From NCBI RefSeq assembly GCF_003034915.1, contig NZ_PZJX01000024.1, positions 248,001-312,000 of the forward strand: a stretch of 64,000 nucleotides of DNA, written 5' to 3'. Below the pieces are notes generated by a model that saw only the letters and a program-made list of their open reading frames with translations, did not search any database and was not told where the DNA came from. Positions 46,068 to 55,190 of the stretch are shown piece after piece (position 1 is the stretch's first letter; each line of letters starts with the position of its first letter). The stretch comes from Mesorhizobium helmanticense (GTDB lineage: Bacteria; Pseudomonadota; Alphaproteobacteria; Rhizobiales; Rhizobiaceae). The translations under genes and the position numbers were made by a program.

Positions 46068-46245
46068 TATCTTGGGACGCCACAATTTCGCGAATTTTTC
46101 GGGCAGGATTTCCCGCAACCAGGCTTCGTTGGGGGCATTTGGGGGACCACGGACCCAGCTCCATTACGCTGTGGCCCGATTTCAACGCCAGACAGCATTA
46201 TTGAAGACGCCGCCCAATAGCGCCAAGGCCAAACAACTATCGCAG
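45990..46245 (-). pseudogene. Remnant of a hexapeptide-repeat acyltransferase
   Basis: On the minus strand one frame reads SSIMLSGVEIG ... NGAGSVVPQMPP (about 46213-46132), and another frame directly after reads RSLVAGNPARKIREI (about 46128-46084). Together they match the C-terminal end of left-handed beta-helix acetyltransferases (SIxLPGVxIG, GAGSVVTKDVPP, SLVAGNPAxxIRE), broken by a frameshift near 46130. The N-terminal part is not found upstream. It overlaps the end of the convergent polymerase gene. Confidence 0.7.
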
Positions 46246-46305
46246 GCAGCTTCGGGAGGCAGTTGCTCCTTCACACTCGCCCGAGTTGGGCTTGCCGCCC
46301 GTTGA

Positions 46306-47064
46306 TCAAGCCCTAAGGGTTAGAAGCGCATACCATGCGAACCGCTTCACAAAGGGAAGCGTCAGAACGACTGAATCGACAGCTTTGCCAACTGTGTAGA
46401 CGGTCTCCGAGATGCTTCGCGGCATCAGCGCGCTTCCTACTGAGCACAGGCCAAAATATTTCACCTGGACATTGCTGAAATAGCGGCGAGCCAATGCGAA
46501 GTCCGAAGTCAACAAAGGATGTTCATCAGCGGTGCGGATGAGGGGTGTCCGCCTTCTATAGGCATTCAGGAGAGGATTGTGTCCCATCGGCTCGTAGAAT
46601 GACGCCACGCCGTTCGGCTTCAAGACACGGACCACCTCGGAAAAGCACCGATCCAGGTCCAGGTGATGGATGATCCCGCGTCCATACACCAGGTCGAATT
46701 TGTTGTCCTCGAAGGACATGGCTTCCGCATTCATCGCCAGGAATGTAGCGTTCGTGCTTCCCAGCTTACTCGCTCGTTCGTTCGCCTTGTTTACTGCTAC
46801 GTCCGAAATATCGATCCCCGCCAGAGATCGGCAAAGACCGGGCAGATGCAGGGAATGCAGGGACCATCCGCCATCGGAACAACCATACTCGAGCACGTCC
46901 GCCTTTTTCGAAAGGCGTTTTATTTCCTCGTCTTGACGTTCAGCACCGTGGCGAATTGTTCGATACCACTTGTCCAGACTCCCTCTTGGATCCTCCTCCT
47001 GACCAAATCTGAGATTGTGGAATTCTCTTTCTCTATCGACGATTGCGTCCCTTTCACTATGCAT
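46306..47064 (-). CDS. SAM-dependent methyltransferase (class I)
   Basis: A 252-residue methyltransferase with motif I VLEYGCSDGGWS, an acidic GIDISDVAV segment, and FDLVYGRGIIHHLD. It probably methylates a sugar or lipid of the exopolysaccharide, as it lies between exoF and the acyltransferase remnant. The start at 47064 has GGGGAA seven bases upstream. Base composition is lower in GC than its neighbours, which hints at transfer. Confidence 0.85.
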   Translation of the reverse strand: MHSERDAIVDREREFHNLRFGQEEDPRGSLDKWYRTIRHGAERQDEEIKRLSKKADVLEYGCSDGGWSLHSLHLPGLCRSLAGIDISDVAVNKANERASKLGSTNATFLAMNAEAMSFEDNKFDLVYGRGIIHHLDLDRCFSEVVRVLKPNGVASFYEPMGHNPLLNAYRRRTPLIRTADEHPLLTSDFALARRYFSNVQVKYFGLCSVGSALMPRSISETVYTVGKAVDSVVLTLPFVKRFAWYALLTLRA

Positions 47065-47155
47065 GACAAAGTTCCCCTCGGATTCGAGTTGCAAACTAAA
47101 GCACAACATCTCCTTGCAGCGTAATTACTCCTCTGTTCGACGCCGGTCGAAAAAC

Positions 47156-48382
47156 CTATTGAACAGCCACTGGCGCCAGTTTCACCTTGATCACGTCTCC
47201 GGGCAGCACAGGCGTGTCTTCGCTGGCAGTGATTTCGCTGGTCTTGCCGTCGACCACCCGAACCAGGCCAAACGACAATGTTGGCTCTTCGCCGTCGCGA
47301 TAGCGTTGCAACGCCGGGTTCCCCGACATGGCTTCGGACATCAGGCCTGTTTGCATGCTCATCTTGAGCATTGTTTCGCTGAGATCGGCTTCCGTCTGCT
47401 GCCGGTCGGCGGCCAGTCCCGCATTCTGGGTGTTTTCCAGATCGATGGCGTCCTGGGTGGCCTTGCTGATCGACTGCTTGGCGGTGAGGATGGCCGTGTC
47501 GTAGTCCAGGATCTGGCCTTCCAGGTCGGCGATCGTCTGTTGTGAATTCAAGACCCGTGTGTTGACGACCAGGCCCTTTTGCGCCAGCGAGCCGATGCCG
47601 TTCAGCTGTTCCTTTGCCAGGTCGACCTGCCGCTGCTGGTTGACGATCTTCTTCTGCAGCGATTCGATCTCGCTCTGCAGCAACGCCTTCAGATCGTCGA
47701 GCGCCTGCAGGCGTAGCTTGAGCTTCTTTTGGTCGGCCGTCAGGATCGCCATTTCGTCGGCGACGATGCTGGGAAGCTTTGGATCGTCGGCCACCTCCTT
47801 CGGCACGTCGAACGCCGGCTTGTCCGCGATCTCCGCTTCGATGCGCGCGCGCCTGACGGTCAGTCGGACCCGTTGGTCCTGGAGAACGTCAAAATCGCCC
47901 TTGGCATTGATCATGTCGCGATCGTACCGCTGTCCTTCGGGGCTCCGTCGGACACCGCCGGCGATGCTCATCGCCCTCAGGACGGTCAGGTCCGGCACGT
48001 AAGGATACTGGCCGGGCGTCTGGACCTCCCCGGAAATGTAGAACGGCCTGTACTGCGCCATTTCGACGGAGGCTTCCGGCCGGTCCGCCAAAGCGAGCTT
48101 GCGCTGGAGCGCCTGGCCGATCGCGGCTGCGATCTCGGCCGTGGTCTTGCCTGATGCGGGCATTTCACCGACGAACGGCACCGACAATGTTCCGGCCGGG
48201 CCAACCGTGTACTCTCCGTTGACGGCCGACCAGTCGCGGAACGTGCCCTCGACCGTCTGCCATTCGGCGACGCGGATGGTCAGCTTGTCCTGTGATCCGA
48301 GGCGGTATTCGTCGGCGGCGGCAAATTGGGGACCGGCAATCGCCAGCGAGAGGCACATGGCCGTAAGCCACTTCCGCCGCAT
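47156..48382 (-). CDS. exoF: Exopolysaccharide export protein (ExoF-like, outer membrane auxiliary type)
   Basis: A protein of about 408 residues with a signal peptide (WLTAMCLSLAIAGPQFAAA), an N-terminal polysaccharide export domain (DEYRLGSQDKLTIRVAEW ... YTVGPAGTLSVPFVG), an SLBB-like segment (FYISGEVQTPGQYPYVP), a long coiled coil (about residues 230-340), and a C-terminal SLBB-like end (DTPVLPGDVIKVKL). ExoF acts in succinoglycan transport. The ATG at 48382 lacks a strong ribosome site; a TTG about 20 codons upstream is possible. It is downstream of exoY on the same strand. Confidence 0.88.
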   Translation of the reverse strand: MRRKWLTAMCLSLAIAGPQFAAADEYRLGSQDKLTIRVAEWQTVEGTFRDWSAVNGEYTVGPAGTLSVPFVGEMPASGKTTAEIAAAIGQALQRKLALADRPEASVEMAQYRPFYISGEVQTPGQYPYVPDLTVLRAMSIAGGVRRSPEGQRYDRDMINAKGDFDVLQDQRVRLTVRRARIEAEIADKPAFDVPKEVADDPKLPSIVADEMAILTADQKKLKLRLQALDDLKALLQSEIESLQKKIVNQQRQVDLAKEQLNGIGSLAQKGLVVNTRVLNSQQTIADLEGQILDYDTAILTAKQSISKATQDAIDLENTQNAGLAADRQQTEADLSETMLKMSMQTGLMSEAMSGNPALQRYRDGEEPTLSFGLVRVVDGKTSEITASEDTPVLPGDVIKVKLAPVAVQ

Positions 48383-48530
48383 GCGATTCGCAAGAATGCC
48401 GGCGCGGGAGATCTCGAAGATATCTGTTTTCAACTGAACGTTTTCCGATCCGCTCTGGCCCCACCCATTTAGCTTGCTGCAGAATTCTTGCCGTCTAGGC
48501 AGGCTCGCCTCTCGATGCGGGCAAGCCCGG

Positions 48531-49208
48531 TCAGTAGCAGCCTCGCGACATCCAGACCGCAGGAACGGTCTTGATGATGATGCGAATGTCCTCGAACAGC
48601 GACCAGTTCTCGACATAGTGGCGATCGAAGGCGACACGGCTGTCATAGGAGACATCGTTGCGCCCGCTGACTTGCCACAGCCCGGTCAGACCGGGACGCG
48701 ATTTCAGATAGTAGACGGCCGAGTTGCCATAGATCTCCAATTCGTCACGCACCACGGGGCGCGGCCCGACAAGGCTCATATCACCCTGGAGTATGTTGAT
48801 GATCTGCGGCAGTTCATCGAGGCTGAGCTTCCTCAGCACGGCGCCGACACGCGTCACACGCGGATCGTCCTTCAGCTTGCGGGTCGCTATCCATTCGGCG
48901 TTGGCGTCCGGATTGGCTGCAAGATGTGCGGCCAGCACCCGTTCGCCGTCCTGAACCATGGTGCGGAACTTGAGGCACGGGAAAATCCGTCCTCCCCGGC
49001 CGATTCGGCTGTGACCGTAAAAAATCGGACCGCCGTCGGAAAATTTGACGAGCAGCGCGACCATCAAAAACAATGGGCTGAGAGCAATCAACCCAATCAC
49101 GGAACCGGCGATATCGAAGCTGCGCTTGATGAGACCGCCGATTGGTGGCGGAAAATCGATGCCGGCCTCCGAAAAATCCGCATTGGCCGGCTTGGCGATG
49201 TCCCTCAT
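48531..49208 (-). CDS. exoY: ExoY-like priming sugar transferase
   Basis: A 225-residue bacterial sugar transferase (PF02397). It moves galactose-1-phosphate or a similar unit from UDP-sugar to undecaprenyl phosphate, the first step of exopolysaccharide synthesis. It has one N-terminal membrane helix ([19 protein letters not shown]), the CLKFRTMV motif, [22 protein letters not shown] (in parts), and [14 protein letters not shown]. It is divergent from exoX, as in Sinorhizobium, with a 603-bp AT-rich gap between them. Confidence 0.94.
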   Translation of the reverse strand: MRDIAKPANADFSEAGIDFPPPIGGLIKRSFDIAGSVIGLIALSPLFLMVALLVKFSDGGPIFYGHSRIGRGGRIFPCLKFRTMVQDGERVLAAHLAANPDANAEWIATRKLKDDPRVTRVGAVLRKLSLDELPQIINILQGDMSLVGPRPVVRDELEIYGNSAVYYLKSRPGLTGLWQVSGRNDVSYDSRVAFDRHYVENWSLFEDIRIIIKTVPAVWMSRGCY

Positions 49209-49811
49209 TCTTTAGTCTCCATACGTGGAACGGATGGTTCGGCGCACGATACCAAAAAAATGGTGCAGCGCAACACACAATTTCCCGCCGGCCTGAAATA
49301 GTCACGTCATGAATTGACTAAATAATAAACTGATCCTGCACAAAATTTGCCCTTTACGGCATACGTGTGACGCATTTTGGGCAACTTTGAAAAATCTAGT
49401 GCTTTTTTGGGACGGATTTTGGGCTGATCGCTCTTTGTGCGGCAGTTGAGAGCATCATGACGCCATACAGATGCAAAATATAGATGGATTTTAACGTAAA
49501 ATACTAATCAATATTGTAGATCTTACTGAAGGGAGTTCATATCCGGTCGTTGGCGTTGATGCTAATGTGTGCGTCGCAACATGGCAGAGTCGATCTGGCC
49601 AGCGCATTCAAATTTCTTTGTGGTTGGCCTTGCCGGCTATTGCACGCCCTAATAGAATTGCAATTGGTTTCTGTCGGAGTATGGACAGTTGGGAAAGGCC
49701 GGAAGCAACCGGCCGAAAAGCGGGCGCTTTGATAAGCTCGCATGGCGAAGGGAGGCTCGGGGTGGGTCAATCATCGATTTATGCCCGAGCAGATTTGACA
49801 GGCTGTGGGGT
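49209..49811. promoter_or_regulatory. Long AT-rich divergent region between exoY and exoX
   Basis: These 603 bp are clearly richer in A and T than the genes around them, especially 49310-49520. They must hold the exoY and exoX promoters and probably binding sites for MucR/RosR-type regulators, which favour AT-rich DNA. I see a TTGACT word near 49315 and several AAAAT tracts but no site I can name with certainty. Confidence 0.5.
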
Positions 49812-50084
49812 ATGTCGCTACCAAAATTCATCGTCGGCATGATTTTCGCCCTGGCGATCGTGATCGCCTGGTCCTATTTGGGTGGCGCCTCGTTCAGTAC
49901 GACGCTTTTTCGCGTCATCGGCTGCGCCATTGTCATCCAACTGGGCTACTTTCTGCTGGTCTTCATCATGGTTGCCAGAAACGCCCCGACACCGGCTGAC
50001 AAGATTCGCGACGCTGGACGAAAACTGGGTTCGGCCGAAGCGTCCGATGGCGAGAAGTTCAGCGCCAGGCGAAGCCTGCGCTGA
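49812..50084 (+). CDS. exoX: Exopolysaccharide production repressor (ExoX/SyrA family)
   Basis: A 90-residue membrane protein: SLPKFIVGMIFALAIVIAWSYL and VIGCAIVIQLGYFLLVFIMV are two membrane segments, followed by a basic C-terminal tail. This plan, size and the MxLPKFIVG start match ExoX, which lowers exopolysaccharide synthesis after transcription, probably by acting on ExoY. Its position divergent from exoY supports this. GGGG lies before the ATG at 49812; a longer frame upstream is less likely. Confidence 0.88.
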   Translation: MSLPKFIVGMIFALAIVIAWSYLGGASFSTTLFRVIGCAIVIQLGYFLLVFIMVARNAPTPADKIRDAGRKLGSAEASDGEKFSARRSLR

Positions 50085-50288
50085 GAGCTAGTCCGCGCTG
50101 GGACGACTGCCCGCTCACGGCATTCAACACCATTCATTTGACGTTGGATTGATTCGCAATCAACACCGGCTGCCTATCTAAGTGGCAACGCGCGCTGGCC
50201 GCGGGTATTCGCCCCAGCCGATCTGCGCCATAGCGGCACCGAAAGGAAAGACTGGACGGCGCGAATGATTTTGGCGATGCTTTGCTTC

Positions 50289-50316
50289 GCACTTGCAGCA
50301 TAGCACTTGCAGCATA
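50289..50316. repeat. Perfect tandem duplication of 14 bp
   Basis: GCACTTGCAGCATA occurs twice without gap (50289-50302 and 50303-50316) in the leader of the exoU-like gene. It is probably replication slippage. Confidence 0.9.
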
Positions 50317-50427
50317 AGCGTCGGCCGACGCCGGCAGCGATGGGCCGGGCAGTCGATGGCAATGATATCGGGCATTGGGACGGGGGAAGGAAATTCGGAG
50401 CCACCTGTGCAATCGAGAGGCCAAGCC

Positions 50428-51441
50428 ATGACAGGATCCCAGGTCTGCGTGATCATCGCCGCCCGCAACGCAGCGCGGACAATCCCGGCCGCCATCGCAT
50501 CGGCTTTGCGCGAACCGGAGGTGGCGGAAGTTGTCGTCGTCGACGACGCCTCCACCGACGACACGGCCAAGGTCGCTCAGGCGGCCGATGATGGCAGTGG
50601 CCGGCTTTGCATCATCCGCTTCGACGTCAACCAGGGCCCTTCCTTCGCCCGCAACGCCGCGATCGCCAGGTCCAAATCGCCGTTCATCAGCATTCTGGAC
50701 GCCGACGATTTCTTTCTCACGGGCAGGTTTGGCGAATTGTTCGCTGGCGCCGACTGGGATTTCGCCGCCGACAACATCATGTTGATCCGGGACGATGCGG
50801 CGACCGATGTCTCGAAGATCGTGGCCCCACGGTTTTCGGCCGATCCGGAGTTTCTCGATTTCGAGCGCTTCATCGAAGGCAACATTTCCAGGCGCCGTGT
50901 GCAGAGGGGTGAACTGGGCTTCCTCAAACCGGTGATCAGCCGTGCCTTCCTCGATCGGCATGGGCTGCGCTACGACGAAAACCTGCGTCTGGGCGAAGAC
51001 TACGAACTCTACGCGCGCGCAGTCGCATGCGGGGCGCGGTTCAAGGTCATCAGGTCCTGTGGCTATGGGGCGATCGTTCGCGCCGATTCGCTGAGTGGCC
51101 GGCACAAGACCCAGGATCTCAAACGCCTGGCCGATGCGGATCTGGCGCTGCTGGCGATCGACACTTTGCCGGAAGGTTCGAAAGCCGTGCTCAGAAGGCA
51201 CGAGCGGCATGTGCGCGACAAATACCGGCTGCGGAATTTCCTCGACGTGAAGGCCGAGCGAGGCCTGGCGTCGGCGGCGCGCTATGCGCTTGCCAGTCAG
51301 TCCAATCTTGTCCCCATCGTTCGCGGCGTGGCTGCCGACAAGCTGGAGGCGCTGTTCCGCCACATCGGCTTCTCAAAGCACCAGCATGTGCCGCCCCGGC
51401 GCTTTCTGATGACCGCAACCAGCGCGGCCAGCGAGAGGTAA
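50428..51441 (+). CDS. exoU: Family 2 glycosyltransferase (ExoU-like)
   Basis: A 337-residue GT2 enzyme: VCVIIAARNAARTI, VVVDDASTDDT, the ILDADDFF metal motif, and a late LRLGEDYELYARAVA acceptor segment. In length and motifs it resembles ExoU, the glucosyltransferase adding one of the last glucose residues of the succinoglycan unit. It follows exoX on the same strand, matching exoU beside exoX in Sinorhizobium. GAGAGG precedes the ATG at 50428. Confidence 0.82.
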   Translation: MTGSQVCVIIAARNAARTIPAAIASALREPEVAEVVVVDDASTDDTAKVAQAADDGSGRLCIIRFDVNQGPSFARNAAIARSKSPFISILDADDFFLTGRFGELFAGADWDFAADNIMLIRDDAATDVSKIVAPRFSADPEFLDFERFIEGNISRRRVQRGELGFLKPVISRAFLDRHGLRYDENLRLGEDYELYARAVACGARFKVIRSCGYGAIVRADSLSGRHKTQDLKRLADADLALLAIDTLPEGSKAVLRRHERHVRDKYRLRNFLDVKAERGLASAARYALASQSNLVPIVRGVAADKLEALFRHIGFSKHQHVPPRRFLMTATSAASER

Positions 51442-51727
51442 GCGGTTCGCGCCAGAGCTTTGCCCCTCATGTCATCAGCTTCTTACCTCGCCGTCTCGGC
51501 CGGGATTCACGAGTTTCGGTCTGATGCGTGACGCCTGGGGGCGCAGCCATTCTTGCGTATAAACTACATAAAAACAAAAGCTTAACGCAAAGCCTGTGAA
51601 TTTCTTCAGGCGCGACACGCTTTAGGTGGTTGCCTACTCGCTCCTGGGATGGCACTGTATGTTGCGGTGCAGCAATTCTGGTTGGCCGATCGAAACGGCC
51701 CCAAATATCTCCCAGTGAGAGGAGCAT

Positions 51728-52126
51728 ATGGCTTCGATATTCGGTTTCAGATCAAGGAATCCGGCCCGCGACAGGCGGACCGACATTGCGCGTCTGGATC
51801 GCCTGGCAAAGTTGTTCGACCAGATTGCCGCCGAGGTCGAAGCGGAAAAGAGCGGACTTGAGAGCCGCTACCGGACAAAGGCCACCAACGCGGCCTTCCT
51901 GGTCGAGGCGATGGAGAATGGAGCGGCGTCCTCCAGCAGTTCGGCGGAAGTCAGTGAATTAACGAAGTCGATCCTGAATTGCGAGCGCCGGATTTCAGCG
52001 CTCACCCGTCAAAACGAATTGATGAAGGACATCCGTCATTCGCTGGATGAAATCTTCGACCAGAACGCCCAGCATGGCTCCACTACCAAGGCCGCTCTGG
52101 CCAAGCCGGCTGCCGGCGCGGGCTGA
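51728..52126 (+). CDS. Small coiled-coil protein of unknown function
   Basis: A 132-residue soluble protein, Ala/Glu/Lys-rich, with predicted helices (ARLDRLAKLFDQIAAEVEAEKSG and SELTKSILNCERRISALTRQ in parts) likely to form a coiled coil. A strong GAGAGGAG ribosome site precedes the ATG. No family recognised. It lies between exoU-like and exoK-like genes. Confidence 0.68.
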   Translation: MASIFGFRSRNPARDRRTDIARLDRLAKLFDQIAAEVEAEKSGLESRYRTKATNAAFLVEAMENGAASSSSSAEVSELTKSILNCERRISALTRQNELMKDIRHSLDEIFDQNAQHGSTTKAALAKPAAGAG

Positions 52127-52276
52127 AGCCAGGATCCTGGCCGACGCAGGCAACAGGCTGACGCTGGAGCAAGAGGCCAGGCGCGGGGCTGGACGAAGGG
52201 TCAAGATCAGCTTGTTTCATCACGGTTTGAATATCGACTTTGGGTTGGGGGCGCACAGCACAAAGGTGAGTTTGGT

Positions 52277-53173
52277 ATGAGCGCGAATCCGAAGAACACG
52301 TCCACTCCGACAACTGGCACTCCAACAACCGGCGACCCATCAACCGGCCGAATGCCGTTCCTGCGCTGGATCAGGCAAGGGAGACGGCTATCCTCGATTG
52401 GGGCGTTTGTGCTGGTCGCTCTCGGCGGCCTGATTGCAGGCCCGGCCCCATCCCGTGCCCAAGATATCCAAAGCGCACCATCATTCGTCGATGATTTCAG
52501 CAAATTCGACCGTTCGCGCTGGTATATTGCCGACGGCTGGAGCAACGGCGCTTTTCAAAACTGCATCTGGTCCAAGAACCTGGTCAAGCTTTCCGACGGC
52601 ATGCTGACGCTCGGCTTCGAAAAGCGCAAACTGAAGGATCGCGACTTTGCCTGCGCCGAAATCCAGACCAAGCAACGCTTCGGCTATGGCACCTATGAGG
52701 CGCGCATGAAGACGGACACCGGATCCGGCCTCAACGCGGCCTTCTTTTCCTATATCGGTCCCTCCGACAAGCAGCCATGGGATGAAATCGATTTCGAGAT
52801 CCTGACCAAGGATACGTCCAAGGTGCAGGTCAACGCCTATATTGCCGGCAAGGGCAAGAACGAGAAGTTGGTCGATGTCGAAGGCGGCGCCGACAAGGCC
52901 TTCAACGACTATGCCTTCGTCTGGGAGAAGGACAGGCTGCGCTGGTACGTCAATGGCAAGCTTGTGCACACCATTACCGATCCGGCAAAGCTGCCCAGCC
53001 ATGCGCAAAAGATATTCTTCAGCCTTTGGGGCAGCGATACGATGAAGGGCTGGATGGGCCCGTTTTCGGATCCGGGTCGCAAGCTCACCATGCAGGTGGA
53101 TCGCGTCGCATTTACCGCACTAGGCCAACCGTGCCAGTTTCCGGAATCGCTGGCATGCGGCATAACGAACTAG
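52277..53173 (+). CDS. exoK: Endo-beta-1,3-1,4-glycanase (ExoK-like, GH16)
   Basis: A 298-residue secreted glycoside hydrolase family 16 enzyme. A Thr/Pro-rich N-terminus precedes a hydrophobic export segment (FVLVALGGLIAGPAPSRA). The catalytic motif is DEIDFE near residues 169-174, with Glu170 as nucleophile and Glu174 as acid/base. ExoK cuts nascent succinoglycan to control chain length. The start is at MSANPKN; the export signal begins about 40 residues in, so a later start is possible. Confidence 0.9.
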   Translation: MSANPKNTSTPTTGTPTTGDPSTGRMPFLRWIRQGRRLSSIGAFVLVALGGLIAGPAPSRAQDIQSAPSFVDDFSKFDRSRWYIADGWSNGAFQNCIWSKNLVKLSDGMLTLGFEKRKLKDRDFACAEIQTKQRFGYGTYEARMKTDTGSGLNAAFFSYIGPSDKQPWDEIDFEILTKDTSKVQVNAYIAGKGKNEKLVDVEGGADKAFNDYAFVWEKDRLRWYVNGKLVHTITDPAKLPSHAQKIFFSLWGSDTMKGWMGPFSDPGRKLTMQVDRVAFTALGQPCQFPESLACGITN

Positions 53174-53254
53174 CCGTGAAAACACGCCCTGAAAAACGCA
53201 TCTGAACCGGCCGGACCGGAAACGGTCCGAAGCCTTGAACAGGAATGAAACCGA

Positions 53255-54586
53255 ATGAATCTGACGGTCTTTGGAATTGGCTATGTCGGCCTCGTGCAGG
53301 CGGCGGTGCTTGCGGAAGTCGGTCACCAGGTGGTGTGCGTCGACATCGACGCGAAAAAGGTCGAACGGCTCAATCAGGGCTTGATTCCGATTTACGAGCC
53401 CGGGCTCGAAAACCTGGTCAAGGAGAACCATGCGGCCGGCCGTATCAAGTTCACCACCGACGCCGTCGCGGCGGTCAAGCATGGCGAGATCCAGATGATC
53501 GCCGTCGGCACGCCTCCGGGCGAGGACGGTTCGGCCGACCTCAAATATGTGCTGGCCGTCGCCGAGACCATCGGCCGGGAGATGGACGCACCCAAGATCG
53601 TCGTCGGCAAGTCGACCGTGCCGGTCGGCACCTGCGAAAAAGTCAAGGCCAGGATCGCGGCCACGCTGAAGGCGCGCGGTCGCGAGGATCTCGCCTTCGA
53701 CGTCGCCTCGAATCCCGAGTTCCTCAAGGAGGGCTCCGCTGTGGCCGACTGCATGAAGCCCGACCGCATCATCGTCGGCACCGGCAGCGAGGGCACCGAG
53801 GCGGTGATGCGCGAGCTTTACGCCCCGTTCAACCGCAACCACGAGAAGATGATCGTAATGGACGTGCGCAGCGCCGAGTTCACCAAATACGCGGCCAACT
53901 GCATGCTGGCGACCAAGATCAGCTTCATGAACGAAATGGCCAATCTGGCCGAGGAGCTAGGCGCCGACATCGAGGAGGTCCGCAAGGGTATCGGCAGCGA
54001 TCCGCGCATCGGCTACCACTTCATCTACCCGGGCCTCGGCTATGGCGGCTCGTGCTTCCCCAAGGATGTGCGCGCCCTGATCAAGACCGCCGAAGGCGTC
54101 AAATTCGATGCCAAGCTGCTGCGCGCGGTCGAGGAGCGCAACAACGCGCAGAAGTCGGTTCTGTTCGACAAGGTGAACCGCTATTTCAAGGGCAATCTCA
54201 AGGGCAAGACCTTCGCGCTGTGGGGCCTGGCCTTCAAGCCCAACACCGACGACATGCGCGAGGCGCCGGCGCGCGTCCTGATGGAAGCGCTCTGGAAGGC
54301 CGGCGCCAAGGTGCAGGCCTACGATCCTGAGGCGATGCAGGAATGCCAGCACATCTACGGGCTGCGTGACGATCTGCTCTTGTGCGGGACCAAGGAGGCA
54401 GCGCTGCGTGGCGCCGATGCGCTCCTGATCGCGACCGAGTGGAAGAGCTTCCGCGCCCCGTCCTTCGATGCGATGAAGGATGCGCTGACCACGCCTATCA
54501 TCTTCGATGGCCGCAACCTCTACGACCCGAAGGTCATCGCCCGCCACGGCATCGAATACCACTCGATCGGCAGGATGGCGGCATAA
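53255..54586 (+). CDS. rkpK: UDP-glucose 6-dehydrogenase
   Basis: A 443-residue enzyme that oxidises UDP-glucose twice to UDP-glucuronate, a precursor for acidic polysaccharides. It has the NAD-binding [10 protein letters not shown] at the N-terminus, [10 protein letters not shown], and the catalytic cysteine in [10 protein letters not shown] (about residue 267). It matches the rhizobial RkpK/ExoA5-type Ugd. It lies 81 bp after exoK and before a hairpin terminator. Confidence 0.95.
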   Translation: MNLTVFGIGYVGLVQAAVLAEVGHQVVCVDIDAKKVERLNQGLIPIYEPGLENLVKENHAAGRIKFTTDAVAAVKHGEIQMIAVGTPPGEDGSADLKYVLAVAETIGREMDAPKIVVGKSTVPVGTCEKVKARIAATLKARGREDLAFDVASNPEFLKEGSAVADCMKPDRIIVGTGSEGTEAVMRELYAPFNRNHEKMIVMDVRSAEFTKYAANCMLATKISFMNEMANLAEELGADIEEVRKGIGSDPRIGYHFIYPGLGYGGSCFPKDVRALIKTAEGVKFDAKLLRAVEERNNAQKSVLFDKVNRYFKGNLKGKTFALWGLAFKPNTDDMREAPARVLMEALWKAGAKVQAYDPEAMQECQHIYGLRDDLLLCGTKEAALRGADALLIATEWKSFRAPSFDAMKDALTTPIIFDGRNLYDPKVIARHGIEYHSIGRMAA

Positions 54587-54686
54587 GGCCTTGCGGTAAC
54601 GACCGGCGTCAGGGCTTCGGATTCCAAGGCATGTCGCGCAAAAGTGTGCAGCGGTTTTGCGGTAACGACATGCATAAAAACAAGAA

Positions 54687-54732
54687 CCTAAAGCGCGTCG
54701 CATGAGGCCGGTCGAACGCTACGCGCTTTAGG
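54687..54732. terminator. Perfect 12-bp inverted repeat at convergent gene ends
   Basis: CCTAAAGCGCGT (54687-54698) and ACGCGCTTTAGG (54721-54732) form a perfect stem with a 22-base loop. It lies about 100 bp after rkpK and includes the stop codon of the convergent minus-strand gene. The unit CATAAAAACAAGAACCTAAAGCGCG just before it resembles a dispersed repeat. Confidence 0.65.
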
Positions 54733-55177
54733 CGTCCTGGCGCATCTCGAAATTGGCGAATGGGTTGGTGCATGGATGCCAGCCGGTAAACCGGATCGGG
54801 TCGTTTGGCGAACTGCGCCAGGCGTAGTCGGTCAGCATATGAAATTCGGCGATCACCCAACGGTCGAAATGCCTGAGATCCTGCTTTTTCTCTTCGGGCA
54901 GCAACTGGCGTGCGGCTCCCAGTTTCAGCTCCTCAAGCAGAGTGACGGCATCGCCCAGCTTTTCGTTTGGAAATATCCACGGATTGCGATTCCGGAATTC
55001 CAGGACGAATTGCTGCAGATGTTCGATACGCATGTTGAGCTTGCCGAAGTATTTTTCGAGCGTGACCCGCACCAGGTCCTCGTCCGAAAGCGAGGAAACG
55101 GCGGCGTAGGCAATACCTGACGAAGCAACCCCGCCGGCCAGGATGGCCAGCGCCGCGCGTCGCGAAACCTCGATCAT
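54728..55177 (-). CDS. Small exported protein accompanying the GMC oxidoreductase
   Basis: A 149-residue protein with a twin-arginine-like signal (SRRAALAILAGGVASSGIAYA) and a soluble helical domain with WIFPNEKL and a C-terminal SNDPIRFTGWHPCTNPF-like stretch. Its place 13 bp after a GMC oxidoreductase suggests it is a small subunit, comparable to the small subunits of membrane sugar dehydrogenases, which also carry Tat signals. That role is an inference; I do not recognise the family. Confidence 0.72.
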   Translation of the reverse strand: MIEVSRRAALAILAGGVASSGIAYAAVSSLSDEDLVRVTLEKYFGKLNMRIEHLQQFVLEFRNRNPWIFPNEKLGDAVTLLEELKLGAARQLLPEEKKQDLRHFDRWVIAEFHMLTDYAWRSSPNDPIRFTGWHPCTNPFANFEMRQDA

Positions 55178-55190
55178 CTGACGTCTCCTT

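Noticed and set aside
46072..46305. 77-codon plus-strand frame after the polymerase gene
   Set aside because: It lies opposite the acyltransferase remnant and has no ribosome site or recognisable feature.
50134..51363. 409-codon minus-strand frame opposite the exoU-like gene
   Set aside because: The plus-strand frame has all GT2 motifs and a ribosome site; the minus frame is its shadow.
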